This document shows, one piece after another, positions 11,101-21,839 of a stretch of DNA of 64,000 nt. The translations under genes and the position numbers were made by a program. The notes beneath the pieces are model-generated. The model did not search any database, was not told where the DNA came from, and saw only the letters and a list, made by a program, of their open reading frames with translations. Each line of letters starts with the position of its first letter. Positions within the stretch are counted from its first letter, which is position 1. The stretch is from Isoetes taiwanensis. Taxonomy: Eukaryota > Streptophyta > Lycopodiopsida > Isoetales > Isoetaceae. Where the stretch lies: NCBI GenBank assembly GCA_021234155.1, contig JAJEKV010000049.1, positions 8,530,036-8,594,035 on the forward strand, given 5' to 3'.

Positions 11101-11124
11101 TATCCTATCCTATCCTATCCTATA
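11101..11124. repeat. Pentanucleotide run (TATCC)n, possible LINE 3' tail
   Basis: Four to five TATCC units follow a GAATTGAAT-rich stretch. Short pentamer tails of this kind end the plus-strand LINE at 27509-27529, so this may mark the 3' end of another, otherwise unrecognisable LINE. It could equally be a plain microsatellite. Confidence 0.6.
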
Positions 11125-11847
11125 TATTATAAAATTTTAATATATGTCTACCTTTAACTACGCCCTAAATTGGATGGTTTGGATTCTTTTGGGCCACGTG
11201 GCATCATCTTCACCTTTCCTTCCAAACTTACTTTTCTTTAGAGTTTCTCCTTCACGGCAGCAGTTGCTTCTGGCAGCTGCTATTCAACGACGAAGCCTGT
11301 TATCGCGACATACTGATGAATCCAAATCTTGGTCGATTCTATGGAAAAAATAGATGGGAGAAAACATAGAAGGTGGTAATATTGGAATCATCGGAGTGTT
11401 GATATTGATACTGAGATTAGATATCGGGCAAAGCTTTCAGTTATGGATATCAGACATTGAAGATTCTTTGAAAAAAATGGTTGTGTTGGATTTATGGTGT
11501 TGAATCAAATCAGAAGAACAAACATATTGCTAGAGAATGGAAGATCATGGCATACATTTTGGTTAATATCATCTTAGAGCCATCGATCCTTTACTCTAGA
11601 GAAGGCACATACTTTGCAGGTCTTTTGGAGAGCTTGAACTTTTTATGATTGTTGTGCTCTGTTTTATAAAAGTTAATTTTGCTGATGCCTGGCAATTGAT
11701 AATTGTGCAGGCTTCTTTTTGTGGTAATGATTTTAGGTCATGATTCAAGAATGATGTATAATCCATTCATATGCTACATGCCTCAAACAATGGGAGTCTT
11801 TTTGGAGGTGAAATGGTCCAGCATCCCTTGGATCTTGGATCTAACAT

Positions 11848-11960
11848 GTTCTTTTATATTTGCAACAATTTGCAGCCAAGTAATATCATGTTTTAGATTA
11901 TGTTTTATATTTGCAACAATTTGCACCTAAGTAATATCATATATCATGTTTTAGATTATG
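11848..11960. repeat. Tandem duplication of about 50 bp
   Basis: The stretch TTTATATTTGCAACAATTTG through AATATCATGTTTTAGATTATG occurs twice in a row with minor differences. Confidence 0.75.
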
Positions 11961-13850
11961 AAAGAATAAAATTCCAAATGATCATGGTTGTTTTGCAGTG
12001 GGAGGTGTGTCGCTGGAACATTATAGGCAAAGGCCTTATTAGTAATGAGATTGGGTAAGCATATAAAATAGCAAAAGCTTTATCTGATTTTGAATTGCAC
12101 TCTTTGAACCAAGCCTAATGTGTTTCCTTCTCACAGTTCCAGACAAAAATATTGAATGGACATACGATCTGTTAGTTTTTTTCAGCTTAATTTTCTTTGA
12201 ACACATCTTTAAGGCAACTTTCTTGAACATATATTTCTACTTATTAGATTAGAACATAAACATCTCGCCAAAAGCTAATTCAAAATGGAAATTGGTCTAC
12301 TTGGGTATTTAATGTGCTTGGTTAAAATCTGGATCAATAGAACTGCATGCTCCGGAGTGCCCACATAGTCAATAATATATGCGCTTTTTGTTTGGCAGGC
12401 TGAGGATGCCATATGGGCTGCAAAGGAATCACATTAAAGAGCTTTAACTGTTATGCAGAAGCTTCATTTTGACTCAAAGTTTGCATCGTTAAAAGCGTGG
12501 CTCTAGCCAAATGCAACAGTAGATGATTATCCTTGCGCGCCACGGCCATCAAAGTTTTCATTTTTGAATTCAAATCTCTTTTATGATCCAACTTGCAGGT
12601 ATTCCCATGTTTGTGTACTTTGGAAGAAGCAGGTGTGCAGTGGGCAATGTCCTATTGGTGATTTGTATCAATATGACTGAGGTAAAGGTGATTTAGACCT
12701 TGGGATATACTAAACAATAGCATATTTTTGTTTTGAAGTAGCACCATAGGTAAAATATTGGATGCTCAACACCAATATGAAACAAAACATCATGTACATA
12801 GATATACGTATCTATGGAAATGATTGTGCTATGGAATTCAATGGCCGGGACTCATCTACCATTTCTGAGGTTAGAAAAATTTATAGAAATGTATTTTATA
12901 TATTCAACTCAAATTAAGTAGGATGAGGTCTTGAGGGAGTCTGAGTATGGCTTTATGTTTGCAGTTGAGAAATTTTATACGTGACCCCACATGTTCACAA
13001 TTGAGAAGTTACTGCAGGATTCCGATCTGTTCAAATAGCATGTATACTGCTTGATTCTATCTATCAAATGTTCTATCTATCATTGCTTTTGAAACCTTAT
13101 AATGTTTGATCAAATAAATTGTAACTGCAAGTCGATTGTGAAACAACGTGTAGAATAGATGTTAGATTTGCATTGTAGTCCAATGCAGTGTCTGAGCAAG
13201 TGCGAGAGCACTCTAACTTGGATTGATTAGTGATTTTTAATTGTTTAAATCCAATGTAGTTTTCTCGTGGGTGCCTTTCCATGTCGCATTCCTAATTGTT
13301 GCATTTTGCAAAACAATGCGGTCCATATCCAAAAGTCATAAGCCATAGCCAATATCCAATGCCTTCCTTTGATCCAATATTCAAAGCAAAAATATCCGAA
13401 AGGTATTCAGGTGATATATAAGGAATATGAGCTTGGTGTGTCGGACAACTAATTAATAGAGGCATCAACTACATTCCCCAATTTTCTATAGGTGTGAACA
13501 ACCAATTATTGAAGGCACCAACATCATACTTAAGATTCATTTAGGTGAACATTGCCTAGCAATGCTGGGCACCATTTCTAGTACTAGTACTACATGAATG
13601 CAAGCAAAATGAACATGAATGCAAGCAAAATGAGATATTGCCATTTATCTTTCGTTCGAGCGTATATTTGTCTAACGGGGATTGAACAATTGAATGGCAA
13701 GTGTCATTCATGCTCTTCTTAGGTTATTGGAGGTTATTTCGTGTCTCATGCTTAAGCTCTACGATCACAGCCGTTTAACAATTTCTAAATTGGTGGTGGT
13801 TCAATGGTAAGAACCTCATTATTGACATAGTTTTGACGGAGCACATTTCC

Positions 13851-16128
13851 CTAGTAAGAAGTTAGCACAACAAAACAAATGCGCGTAATGAGATCCTCTA
13901 TCGGGTCTGTGCTTCGCTCTTTCCAGAGGACATGCTTGTGCTTCTCTTTTCCCCTCTCTCGGACCAGCTCGCAGAAATTCTCTGACCCAGAAATTGTCTT
14001 TATCAGGTTCTTCAGCTTCTCTTCTATCCTCATTCCATGCATTAAATTCACATCTTTTTGCATTACGGTCACTGCTAGAGCTACGGCATGGCGCCTTAAG
14101 CATGGGACTGCATCTGGCCTTGTATCAAGCAACCGTTCTAGCAATTTTTTTGAGCTCATCCTGTCCAAAATAACGTGCTAAGCATGTGAGAATATGTAAT
14201 GCTGATTCTTGTTCCATTTCTGAGATCCCAACCATCATTGTCAAAGATTTATCAAATGCTGATGAAAGGGCTTCTTGATGTTTCTTCATGTCAATATGCC
14301 TAAGGACATTTGTGAGTATTTTAGCAGAGCGCCTTCTTATCTCCATGTCTTCATCTGATAACAGATTTATAAACTTACTAAGATTATTTTCGTCATATCC
14401 TGGCATGTTCCCTAGAATGCTGCACCAATTTTTATTCATCCTATGAGGTTGAGACAGAATATACAGTGCATCTCCTGCATATTGCCTTACTTTGCGTGAA
14501 TTTTCCACTCTCTTTCCATTTTCAGATTGAACCATGCTTTTCTCGGCATCTTCTACAAAATATAAGTTGCACAAAGTTGGAATTATGTAACCAGTGCTTC
14601 CTATTTTATCTCTTTCCTTTGCATCCATGGCCAAGCTTGTTAGTATACAAATTGCGAGCTTCTTTAGAGAAAGATCCACTTCATTTCTTACCATGCTACA
14701 AAGACTTTCCATGGCATATTTTGAGATCAGTTTCTTGTGCTCTGTTTCAGCCAGCTTGTTGAGTAACTGCAATGCCTTTTTCTTTTTTTCAAACGGTTCA
14801 CCATGGCTTTCTTCTAGATATTCTGAAAGCGTTTTTGTCAAGTTATGAACAAAGCCTATTTTTAATATATTCCTTGGATTCTTAGCCATGTCATTTAACA
14901 TCCTTAAACCCTGTAAGGAGAGTTCATCTTGCCTACTAGATTGACGCCCATGGCTTTCACAGGTTTGTTTGCGAGTCAGTGAAAATATTGCTTCAAATGC
15001 TCCAGGGATAGAAGCAAGTGTGTAGCAGGATGTTGGGCACAACTTAACAACCTGAAGAAGTATCTCTGCAGCTTTCTGTCTTGCCTCACGTACATCCTCT
15101 GATGTGAGCATAACCCTGCAAGTGTCCCAGGAAACGATTTCCAACAGCGCTGGAAAAACTTTGATTACCTCTAGGTTATATCTTTTCTCTAAAATATTCT
15201 CCATGATTAGCACACTGCTGTGCTGTTCATCATATATACCTGATGATATCTTCATAAATGTAAAATCTAGGAGAGTGAAGTGGGTACCTTCAAAGATGCT
15301 GGAATCCATACATTTACAGTAGACATAGTAAGCATACTGATTTAGAAAGTATTTATGCTTCGGCCGCAGGTGGTTTGTTGCGGTGGCATTTGAGAAGAGG
15401 TTTGTTATGGTAGCATCTAAGAAGTGTTTTCTTGTTTCCCAGACTGCTCGTGCACTTATAAAAAGAATTGATTCGACCAAGACAACTGAGTAAAAGATAG
15501 CAAGGACAGGTACAGATTGATTGTGTTTTGTCTCCCCATAATCTTTCACTTTAACAATTCCAACAAGAGAAAGGGAAACACATAACAGGGAAGCCAAGAT
15601 CTGCATGACATAAAGAATTGCGTTCAAATTGATACCTCTGGACCTGTGCTGCTGTAGAGGATACTGATTTTTGAGCTCGCAGTTGCATTTCCTGGCATCA
15701 TCACAGCTAGGGTCCAGACTTTTGCTGCGCCAGTAGGAGTCACATTGGATAACTTTTGTGCGAAGTTGCAACTCATGTTGGCTTGTGAGAAGTCTGGCAG
15801 CCTTGATGAGCAACAAACTTGCCACAAACCAGAAGTGGAATGTTTGGAGAAGGCCATAGTAACCACTGAGAAGAACTACAGTAGCACACACAAACCCAAC
15901 TTTCCCAAGTGCTATAGAGACGAGCTCGCAGACCGCAGCACTAGAGGCTACCCAATTAATAAGATCACCTAGGCTGCGCTTCTTCTGCTGGACTTCAGGA
16001 TTTTCAACATCGGGATGTGTTCCATCCATCCTTGTTTTCCCATAATCTCCATTGCTGGTATCCATGATCTTAGAGGATGCTGAAGAAGGATAATTCTCCG
16101 GCAGATGTTTTGGATCCATCTCTTGCAT
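13851..16128 (-). CDS. ARM-repeat protein with N-terminal membrane segments (BLE2-like), one homopolymer frameshift
   Basis: From ATG 16128 the frame runs 667 residues. Four hydrophobic segments lie roughly at residues 70-105, 165-190, 205-230 and nearby, followed by an alpha-helical, Leu-rich ARM/HEAT-type half (residues 330-660). This layout fits a plant family of membrane-anchored ARM-repeat proteins (BLE2-like) of poorly known function; the family name is from memory. The frame stops at 14125, but on the minus strand the protein continues in another frame as LLERLLDTRPDAVPCLRRHA down to 13851. The switch is exactly at a run of seven T (14145-14151). With six, the ORF would be about 760 residues. 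This may be a real frameshift or an assembly error. A frame open to 16301 overlaps the start and may be 5' UTR. Confidence 0.75.
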
Positions 16129-16350
16129 TCAATTCGAGGAACCCACAAGTTGTCGGAAGTCTGCATTCTTCCTTCCCAGACTTTTGATCCAGTCAACAGA
16201 AGGCTGATAATGGAATCACACAGATAGGACTCCAAATCCTTCACGTTTCTCTCAATTGGATCTTTGGAATTAAAAGATGTTAGTAAAGACGTTAATGGCA
16301 ACAGGGAAAAATCCCTGTTGACGGCTTTTTTTAACGATTACCGCAGAATT

Positions 16351-16436
16351 GCACCTACTTCGTCTCCACTTAAAATAAGAGCAACTTAGTTATGCACCTA
16401 CTTCGTCTCCACTTAAAATAAGAGCAACTTAGTTAT
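16351..16436. repeat. Perfect 43-bp tandem duplication
   Basis: The unit GCACCTACTTCGTCTCCACT onward to AGTTAT is repeated exactly twice (16351-16393 and 16394-16436). The second copy runs into the left end of the Crypton-like element. Confidence 0.9.
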
Positions 16437-16456
16437 GCTACATTCCGAATAAGGGA

Positions 16457-16531
16457 AAGGCCCCTTCGGCCATTTTCTGGCATTTCGCGCGTCGGCCACC
16501 TTCACATGCCAGAAAATGGCCCAAGGGGCCT
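16457..16531. repeat. 27-bp-arm hairpin
   Basis: AAGGCCCCTTCGGCCATTTT at 16457 onward pairs with the reverse complement ending at 16531, 26 of 27 positions matching around a 22-base loop. It sits between the outer and inner inverted repeats of the left end of the Crypton-like element. Confidence 0.85.
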
Positions 16532-16540
16532 TTGTCCTAT

Positions 16541-16568
16541 CGGAAAGTTTCGTTAGCCATCATTCTGC
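16541..16568 (+). repeat. Left inner inverted repeat of the Crypton-like element
   Basis: It begins CGGAAAGTTTCGTTAGCC and matches the reverse complement of 19572-19599 at 26 of 28 bases. Confidence 0.85.
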
Positions 16569-17084
16569 CACGTCAGCAGCCACGTCACAATATAAAATGT
16601 TTGAGCATGCTTTTTGTGTTTCCTTTTTTTTCCGCCTCCGGCCGCATCCGGCTATGGCCATTGCTTGAAGCCGATCTTTTCATTTGTGATCTCCTTGAAG
16701 GCGCTGGTCGGCATTTATGCTTGAAGGCACTTGTGGCGGCTTAAAGACTGGTTCTGTGCGAATTTTTTTTGCTTTTGACTATTTTTCTTCTATAGGCAGC
16801 ATAGTTTTCTAAAAATGGTGATGTATTTGGCCGATCTGAAGGCGCCATTTGGATTTCTTGCATTTGGACGACATCTTTTTGCAGTTTAGGTAAATATCTT
16901 TTGTGTCCTTGTTTTTTGTTCTGTTTGCTTTTGATTTTAGGCGTCTAACTTTCTTTCTGGTCCTTTTACAGGTTCTTGAGGCTTCTTTCTCTTGAAAAAA
17001 AAGGTTGTAATGGCTCGACATTTAGTGGCTGTTTCTTGCCTTTTATCCTTTGACCTTATCTTTTTGGAAGTTTTTTTGCTATGC

Positions 17085-17150
17085 CAGTCTGGAATGGCTG
17101 GAATACCGTCTGCTGTGGCTGGAATACATGCTATGGCTGGAATATAGTCT
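17085..17150 (+). repeat. TGGCTGGAATA motif cluster, left
   Basis: Three or four spaced copies of (T)GGCTGGAATA lie just upstream of the recombinase start. A related cluster lies near the right end (19417-19482). They may be protein-binding sites, but this is inference. Confidence 0.6.
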
Positions 17151-17215
17151 CAAGCTCAAGAGGATGGTGTTTCTCAGCAATCTCCCTTTCTTTTAAACAT
17201 CACTCAGGAAAGGAA

Positions 17216-19200
17216 ATGGGACCGAAAATGGGATATGTGGATGCATTCTTGGATCAAGATGACGAAGATCATGAAGACACATTTGAGGCTCTGCTTTCTA
17301 AAGAGTTTGGAGAAGATGAAATGAAGGAGTACATTGATGACACTGAAAAGATGCCTGCTCTCTTTGCATGTGATTCTGGTAAGGAGAATCTGCCTGAGAA
17401 TGTTGTGCAGACCAGTTCTGGAAAATCAGTGGCCTTCTTGGAGCTTGATGAGGATCTCGTGAGAGAAGTTAATAAAGCTGGTAGAAAATTTAATAAGATT
17501 GAATGGGCCAGAACTAGGTTTGATGCATGGAGGATCAAACAAGGTTTACCACTTGACAAAAAAATTGAAGAGTTAGATCTGCGTGATTTTGCTAGGATGC
17601 TTGAAAGATTTATGTTACAAGTGTGTAAGATCAAAGGTGGACTGTACCCGACTGAAACGTGAGTAAAAATTTATATATTATCTTTCTTTTGTTCTTTCTT
17701 TGCTAATGTGTTGTTTCTTGTTTCAGATTGCAGGATATGTTCAGGAAATTTGGGGCAATTATCAGACGGGCTCAGGAAGTCAGAATTGGTTTAACAGGTT
17801 TGGAAGAAGTAGCTTTTGATATTAGGGAGAGTTCGATTTTCTCAAATGCTAGAAAGGATTGCATTGCCTCAATGAGAAGATCCAGAATGGCTCCTGGGGT
17901 TTGCGGAAAAAGGAAGAAAGTTGAGAAGATAAGTTTTGCAACTGAACAAGCTTTGCTAATGGATATTGATCATTTTGTTTATAGCAACCGAGGATTGCAG
18001 CGTCGTATGTTCTATTGTGTCTCTCGTTTTGCAATTAGAGGCAGAGAATAGCTTTACAAGTTACTGGTTGATGATTTTCAGATTCTGAATGTAGATGGTG
18101 CTGAATGTTTGGAATACAGTGAAAGATTAAGTAAGAACTATGATGTGTCAATGAAAAAATATCAAGAAGAAAGCTTTAGAGTGCCAATGAAATGCTTTGA
18201 ACTGGATGTCATCTTTACTTTCAAATGCCTATTGAAACATCTTCCAGTGTATAATGAGTTTGAGAAGGCGGAAAGATTTGTCTTTATGCAGTGTATTGTG
18301 TCTCCAAGAGGCGATATAAGTATACTTCTATTTTCTATTTTTTATCTTGATTTCATATTGCTTGTGTTGGTTGCAGGCATGGTACAATAAGAAACATAGA
18401 GTTTCTGCCAAAGTTTTAGGGGGGTGGATGAAGTACATGCTGCATAGTATTGGAGTAGAAAGGAAATTTCTCTGGAAAATCTGGCCGAAGTTCTATTGTT
18501 AGCAGATTAGCTAGGGCCAATGTTCCTATTGACGTGGGGATGACAATTACTGGTCATAGAAATCCCGCATCATATAAAAGGTAAGTTGCTTAATTAGTTT
18601 CTAATGTTTCTATTTTCTTAGTCTAGTTTGCTTTATTTAATTTCTGTTGTCTTTTAAGTTCTGGCTGTATTTTTAGTTTTTAATTCTGTATTACAGTTAT
18701 GATAAAATGACCGATCTCAAGGCTAAAGCTGCAATGTCAATCGTGGGACATCCTTTTAATGCCGATGGTTCGCGTCGAATGTTTGAAGACGTGTATATAC
18801 AAATCTGAATTAGGTGACTATGATTTGAAGCATTTTGATTCGTAATCTAGAATGCATTTTGATCTATTCTTATCTTTCTTCAGGAAATCTGAATTCAGAA
18901 ATCGAAACTGTGAAGGCGGTTGAAGGTAGTAGTTCTTTAAATGACACTATTCAGACTGATGTGAAGAACGAGCTGTAGTTGCGCGAGCTTCTAAATGATG
19001 ACTTCTTTGATAACATTTCTTTAGAGGAGCTTGCTGGACAGAATGTGAGATTGAGGAGAGCCTTCAACTTGAATATGGATATTGGTTCTACCAATATCTC
19101 AGGTGGCAACTTCAGCAATCGTATCATTCTTCCTGGAGGTGGCAGTTTCGACTTGGGGGACCTTGTGAAGGAGATAATTCGAAGTGATGGGATCTTCTAA
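17216..19200 (+). pseudogene. Crypton-type tyrosine recombinase, multi-exon, decayed
   Basis: Exon 1 (17216-17658) encodes an acidic N-terminus, then WARTRFDAWRIKQGLPLDKK, the DUF3504/KIAA1958-like core. It splices (GTGAGT..TTTCAG) to exon 2 at 17727 (TLQDMFRKFGAIIRRAQ, then the catalytic-Arg phrase FAIRGRE). A TAG follows directly at about 18048, after which the frame continues (DDF...ECLEYSERLSKNYD). Exon 3 from 18377 carries a frameshift, then SGRSSIVSRLARANVP and ITGHRNPASYK. Exon 4 from 18697 supplies the likely nucleophile Tyr (YDKMTD). The last exon has a TAG at 18976-18978 and ends ...IIRSDGIF at 19200. Tyrosine recombinases cut and rejoin DNA through a 3'-phosphotyrosine. With two stops and a frameshift this copy is inactive. 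The exon 2/3 junction is unresolved. Confidence 0.75.
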
Positions 19201-19416
19201 TTTGGCCTTATGAACATGCATTTTTAGTTTTTGTTGTTCAGTGAGAATTTTGGCTGTTATTTGAGTGTTTTGAGAACTTCAAATCATTCTACTACTATAA
19301 ACTTTTGATATGAATTTAAAGTCTATTTTGCAGTCTAAATTTGAATCCAGTTTGATTTCAATATGTGATCATTGAATACAATTCTGTTATTGAATACAAT
19401 ATGTGAATTCCAGTGA

Positions 19417-19482
19417 TTTCTGGTCTGCGTTCTGGACTAAATTCTGGACTGCATTCTGGAATGTATTCTGGAAATCAACCTT
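19417..19482 (+). repeat. TTCTGGA motif cluster, right
   Basis: About six copies of TTCTGG(A/T) occur in 65 bp between the recombinase gene and the right inverted repeat. Compare the GGCTGGAAT cluster at 17085-17150. Confidence 0.6.
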
Positions 19483-19571
19483 GCTAGACAAAAAAGTTGG
19501 TGTAGTACAACTTTAGGGCATTTTCAAGGATAGAAACAGGAACACGTCTCATCACCTGATTGCATATGGGA

Positions 19572-19599
19572 GCATAATGACGGCTAACGAAACTTTCCG
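19572..19599 (-). repeat. Right inner inverted repeat of the Crypton-like element
   Basis: Reverse complement of 16541-16568 with two mismatches. Confidence 0.85.
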
Positions 19600-19859
19600 G
19601 CGTCCATCATGCCTCCGTGCTGATACGTGGCGACATGGCTTCCACGCGGAATGAAATATAAGTTGCTCTACGTAAGGGATGTCTTAGTCACTTCCTTTTT
19701 AAAGATTTGGGGTGTATTACCATTTGGGGCGTTTCAAAATTTTTTTGAACCATTGGATGCAAGCATATTCCACAACATATTCCACCTCATCAAATTCCAG
19801 CCTTCGAATTCAAGTCAAGTTGGGGTCAAATCCCTTCTATTTGACTTACCCCTTAGAGG

Positions 19860-19990
19860 CTATAAATACAACCTTTCAAATTTCGGCCAAATAATTAATT
19901 GGGAACAATGAGCCTGGGGAGTCGAACCCCAGTATAAGTTCGCACGCTCATCCAAGCATACCAAGTATCCCACAAGAGGGATGCCTGGTA
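19860..19990 (-). other. TATA-like segment and tRNA B-box-like sequence (possible SINE or LTR piece)
   Basis: On the minus strand 19918-19928 reads GGTTCGACTCC, a perfect match to the RNA polymerase III B-box consensus, inside a self-pairing GGGG..CCCC T-arm-like hairpin (19916-19930). No complete tRNA cloverleaf and only a weak A-box candidate are visible. Just to the left, CTATAAATACA and TTTCAAATTTCGGCC (19862-19888) recur in similar form at about 29050-29080, the far side of the Rep/LINE nest. Confidence 0.35.
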
Positions 19991-20010
19991 TGCCCAGGGG
20001 CCGAAGCCCT

Positions 20011-20340
20011 CTAATATAGTAGAGAAGTTAGTCACATTACTTTACACAATGAAATGTCAATAAGAATCCAGCCCATGACACAATTCCCTTAACCAATTTC
20101 AGCTTCCTCACAATTATAAATAAGCATTTCCCATAACCACCTAACATAGTAGACAAGTTAGTCCCATTACTTTACACAATGAAATGTCAATAACAATCCA
20201 GCCCATAACACAATTCCCTTAACCAATTTTAGCTTCCTCACAATTATGAATAAGCATTTCCCATAACCAGCAAACCATACCTATACATTAACCAATTTCA
20301 GCTTCCTCACAATTATGAATAAGCATTTCCCATAACCAGC
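20011..20340. repeat. Tandem repeat, 130-bp unit plus partial copies
   Basis: CTAA(T/C)ATAGTAGA(G/C)AAGTTAG starts units at 20011 and 20141. Partial third and fourth copies around TTAACCAATTTCAGCTTCCT occur with a shorter period of about 69 bp. It lies 3' of the Rep-like gene and of the small ORF that follows it. Confidence 0.85.
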
Positions 20341-20527
20341 GAACCATACCTATACATTAATAACTCAAAAGAAACTTCACAATGTTGAAGGACACTCAAC
20401 CAGGTGAACAAAGTTGAGTTCCCCAACACGAAGGTGCTCCTGCAAGCACTACAATACAAATCCAGATCAAGGTTCATGAACTCCACATAGAAATCACAAA
20501 CTAACAAAACAAGAACATAGAAATAAA

Positions 20528-20938
20528 TCAGTTCATAGCCGAGCCACTCTGTGCATGCCTAATGACCGCATCTAGTTGTCGTATTTCCTGCACAAGTAAT
20601 GCCCTTGCAAGGCTCATATGAGAACGTAATATGTGCAATTCAGAAACAGGCACACTCAAATGCTCCCACTCCACAACAGATATAGCATTGTCAATGGACA
20701 CATAGAACGCTCTAAGCTGTCGCCTAAGCAAGCGCAGAGATGTCGCAATCCTATGCGCCTCAGTCCCAACCTGGATAACATTATTCACAAACTCCTGAGC
20801 GGGGAATGCCGCCTCAGGTTCAACTGAAAACACAACAGGGTCGGGATGGGATGCCTCTACAACAGATGAAATGAAAGATTTAGGCAAGGACACAACAGGT
20901 TGCTCCACGCCAACAACTGGTTCCTGATCAGTCTCCAT
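20528..20938 (-). CDS. Hypothetical 136-residue protein downstream of the Rep-like gene
   Basis: This is an intact ORF from METDQEPVVG with a Pro/Val/Glu-rich N-terminal third and a helical, Arg/Leu-rich C-terminal part (ATSLRLLRRQLRAFYVSIDN). I do not recognise the family. It is on the same strand as the Rep-like gene and about 80 bp downstream of that gene's last readable codons, so it is likely a second gene or last exon of the same element. No internal stops are present, unlike its neighbour. Confidence 0.5.
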   Translation of the reverse strand: METDQEPVVGVEQPVVSLPKSFISSVVEASHPDPVVFSVEPEAAFPAQEFVNNVIQVGTEAHRIATSLRLLRRQLRAFYVSIDNAISVVEWEHLSVPVSELHILRSHMSLARALLVQEIRQLDAVIRHAQSGSAMN

Positions 20939-21018
20939 AACTCCTGCAACTATAAAACAAACAAAACCATGAAAACGAAGAAACCCAACTGTACAACCAA
21001 CACCAAAGCAAGTTCATG

Positions 21019-21558
21019 AGCCAACAGCCATGGTACGATCACCCTTGTGCATAGGGATGTAATCTACACCAGGCTCAAGTATCACAACATCAGGACATGA
21101 ATGTCCTCGAAGTTATTATCTTCCTCATCAGCAGGAATAGCATCATCCCAATACCGCCTCCGCCCAGGCCCATTCCTTTCCACAGGTACAAAACCTCCAG
21201 GCAAGCCAAACAGGATGGTTCTCATATCCGACGACATGCAGTGACTAGGATTGAATAACACTCTCCATGCAGCCCAGACACGGTGCTCATTGATATCGGC
21301 AGTGTTTGAAGGGATAATCTAGGAACTAGACAAGGTAAATTTTCCAGAGCGAATCATCCTGGCCAACGTATACAGCAAACTAGTAGTCAATCTACAGTTC
21401 CCATGGTAATTCACAAAATGTGCAGCTCGATTCAACAGATTTTTACTATCAAGCACAATTAAATTTTTCGTGTCACCAGCTCCCCATCTCAAATACAAAT
21501 CTTTTCCTTTCTCAATAGCAGCCTCACTCACATTATGAAGATGGCAAACATAATGAAC
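21019..21558 (-). pseudogene. Rep-like gene, C-terminal part (separated from the N-terminal part by a LINE)
   Basis: Reading leftward from the LINE boundary: HNVSEAAIEKGKDLYLRWGA, a helical stretch, LLYTLARMIRSGKF, a TAG where the flanking pattern suggests Trp (SS*IIP, about 21317), then VWAAWRVLFNPSHC and an RRRYWDD..PADEE acidic tail. A frameshift near 21105 leads to a short end with DVVILEPGVDYIPMHKGD. It continues the frame of 28254-28733 once the LINE is disregarded. The family pattern (HNV.....G...Y, then a short-helix domain with W.I.P) agrees with my recollection of large Rep-like proteins in mosses and oomycetes, which is from memory and unverified. Stop and frameshift make it a pseudogene. 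Confidence 0.5.
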
Positions 21559-21839
21559 TTTTTTTTTTTTTTTTTGATGGTAAGATATATTTATATATAT
21601 TAAAAATTAGGTATGTACAATAGGGCCCCACCTAGGGGAAATACAGATAATATGGGAATCCAAGTACCAGAACAGAAGAGGGCTTCCGCTCGTCTTCCCC
21701 ACTGAAGGATACTATAAGGAAAGTCTACTTTCTTCACCAAAAAGTGGGTACTATAGAGGGAGCCAGCTTCATGTCAGTACAGGAACCACCAATTGTCAAT
21801 TCCAGGAAAGCTACCAGCTTCATAACCAGAAGATCTTAC

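Larger units (their letters stand above)
10866..13850. other. Long AT-rich intergenic region with small repeats
   Basis: No credible coding region is visible in 3 kb. Local features are a pentamer run at 11101-11124, a doubled 50-bp stretch at 11848-11960 and a 22-bp tandem at about 13594-13637 (CATGAATGCAAGCAAAATGA). Otherwise I see nothing in it. Confidence 0.5.
16421..19669 (+). mobile_element. Crypton-like tyrosine-recombinase element with inverted ends
   Basis: The recombinase gene at 17216-19200 is bracketed by two nested sets of inverted repeats. The outer pair shares AGAGCAACTTA and CATTCCG (16421-16447 with 19647-19669, gapped). The inner pair (16541-16568 with 19572-19599) matches at 26 of 28 positions. 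The left end also holds a strong hairpin. No target duplication is apparent outside the outer repeats. Cryptons are DNA transposons that use a tyrosine recombinase; classical ones lack terminal inverted repeats, so either this is an unusual subgroup or the inverted repeats are subterminal recombinase sites. The exact ends are inferred. Confidence 0.6.

Noticed and set aside
11041-11130. A LINE body upstream of the (TATCC)n run
   Set aside because: No RT or endonuclease residues can be read in the preceding 2 kb on either strand.
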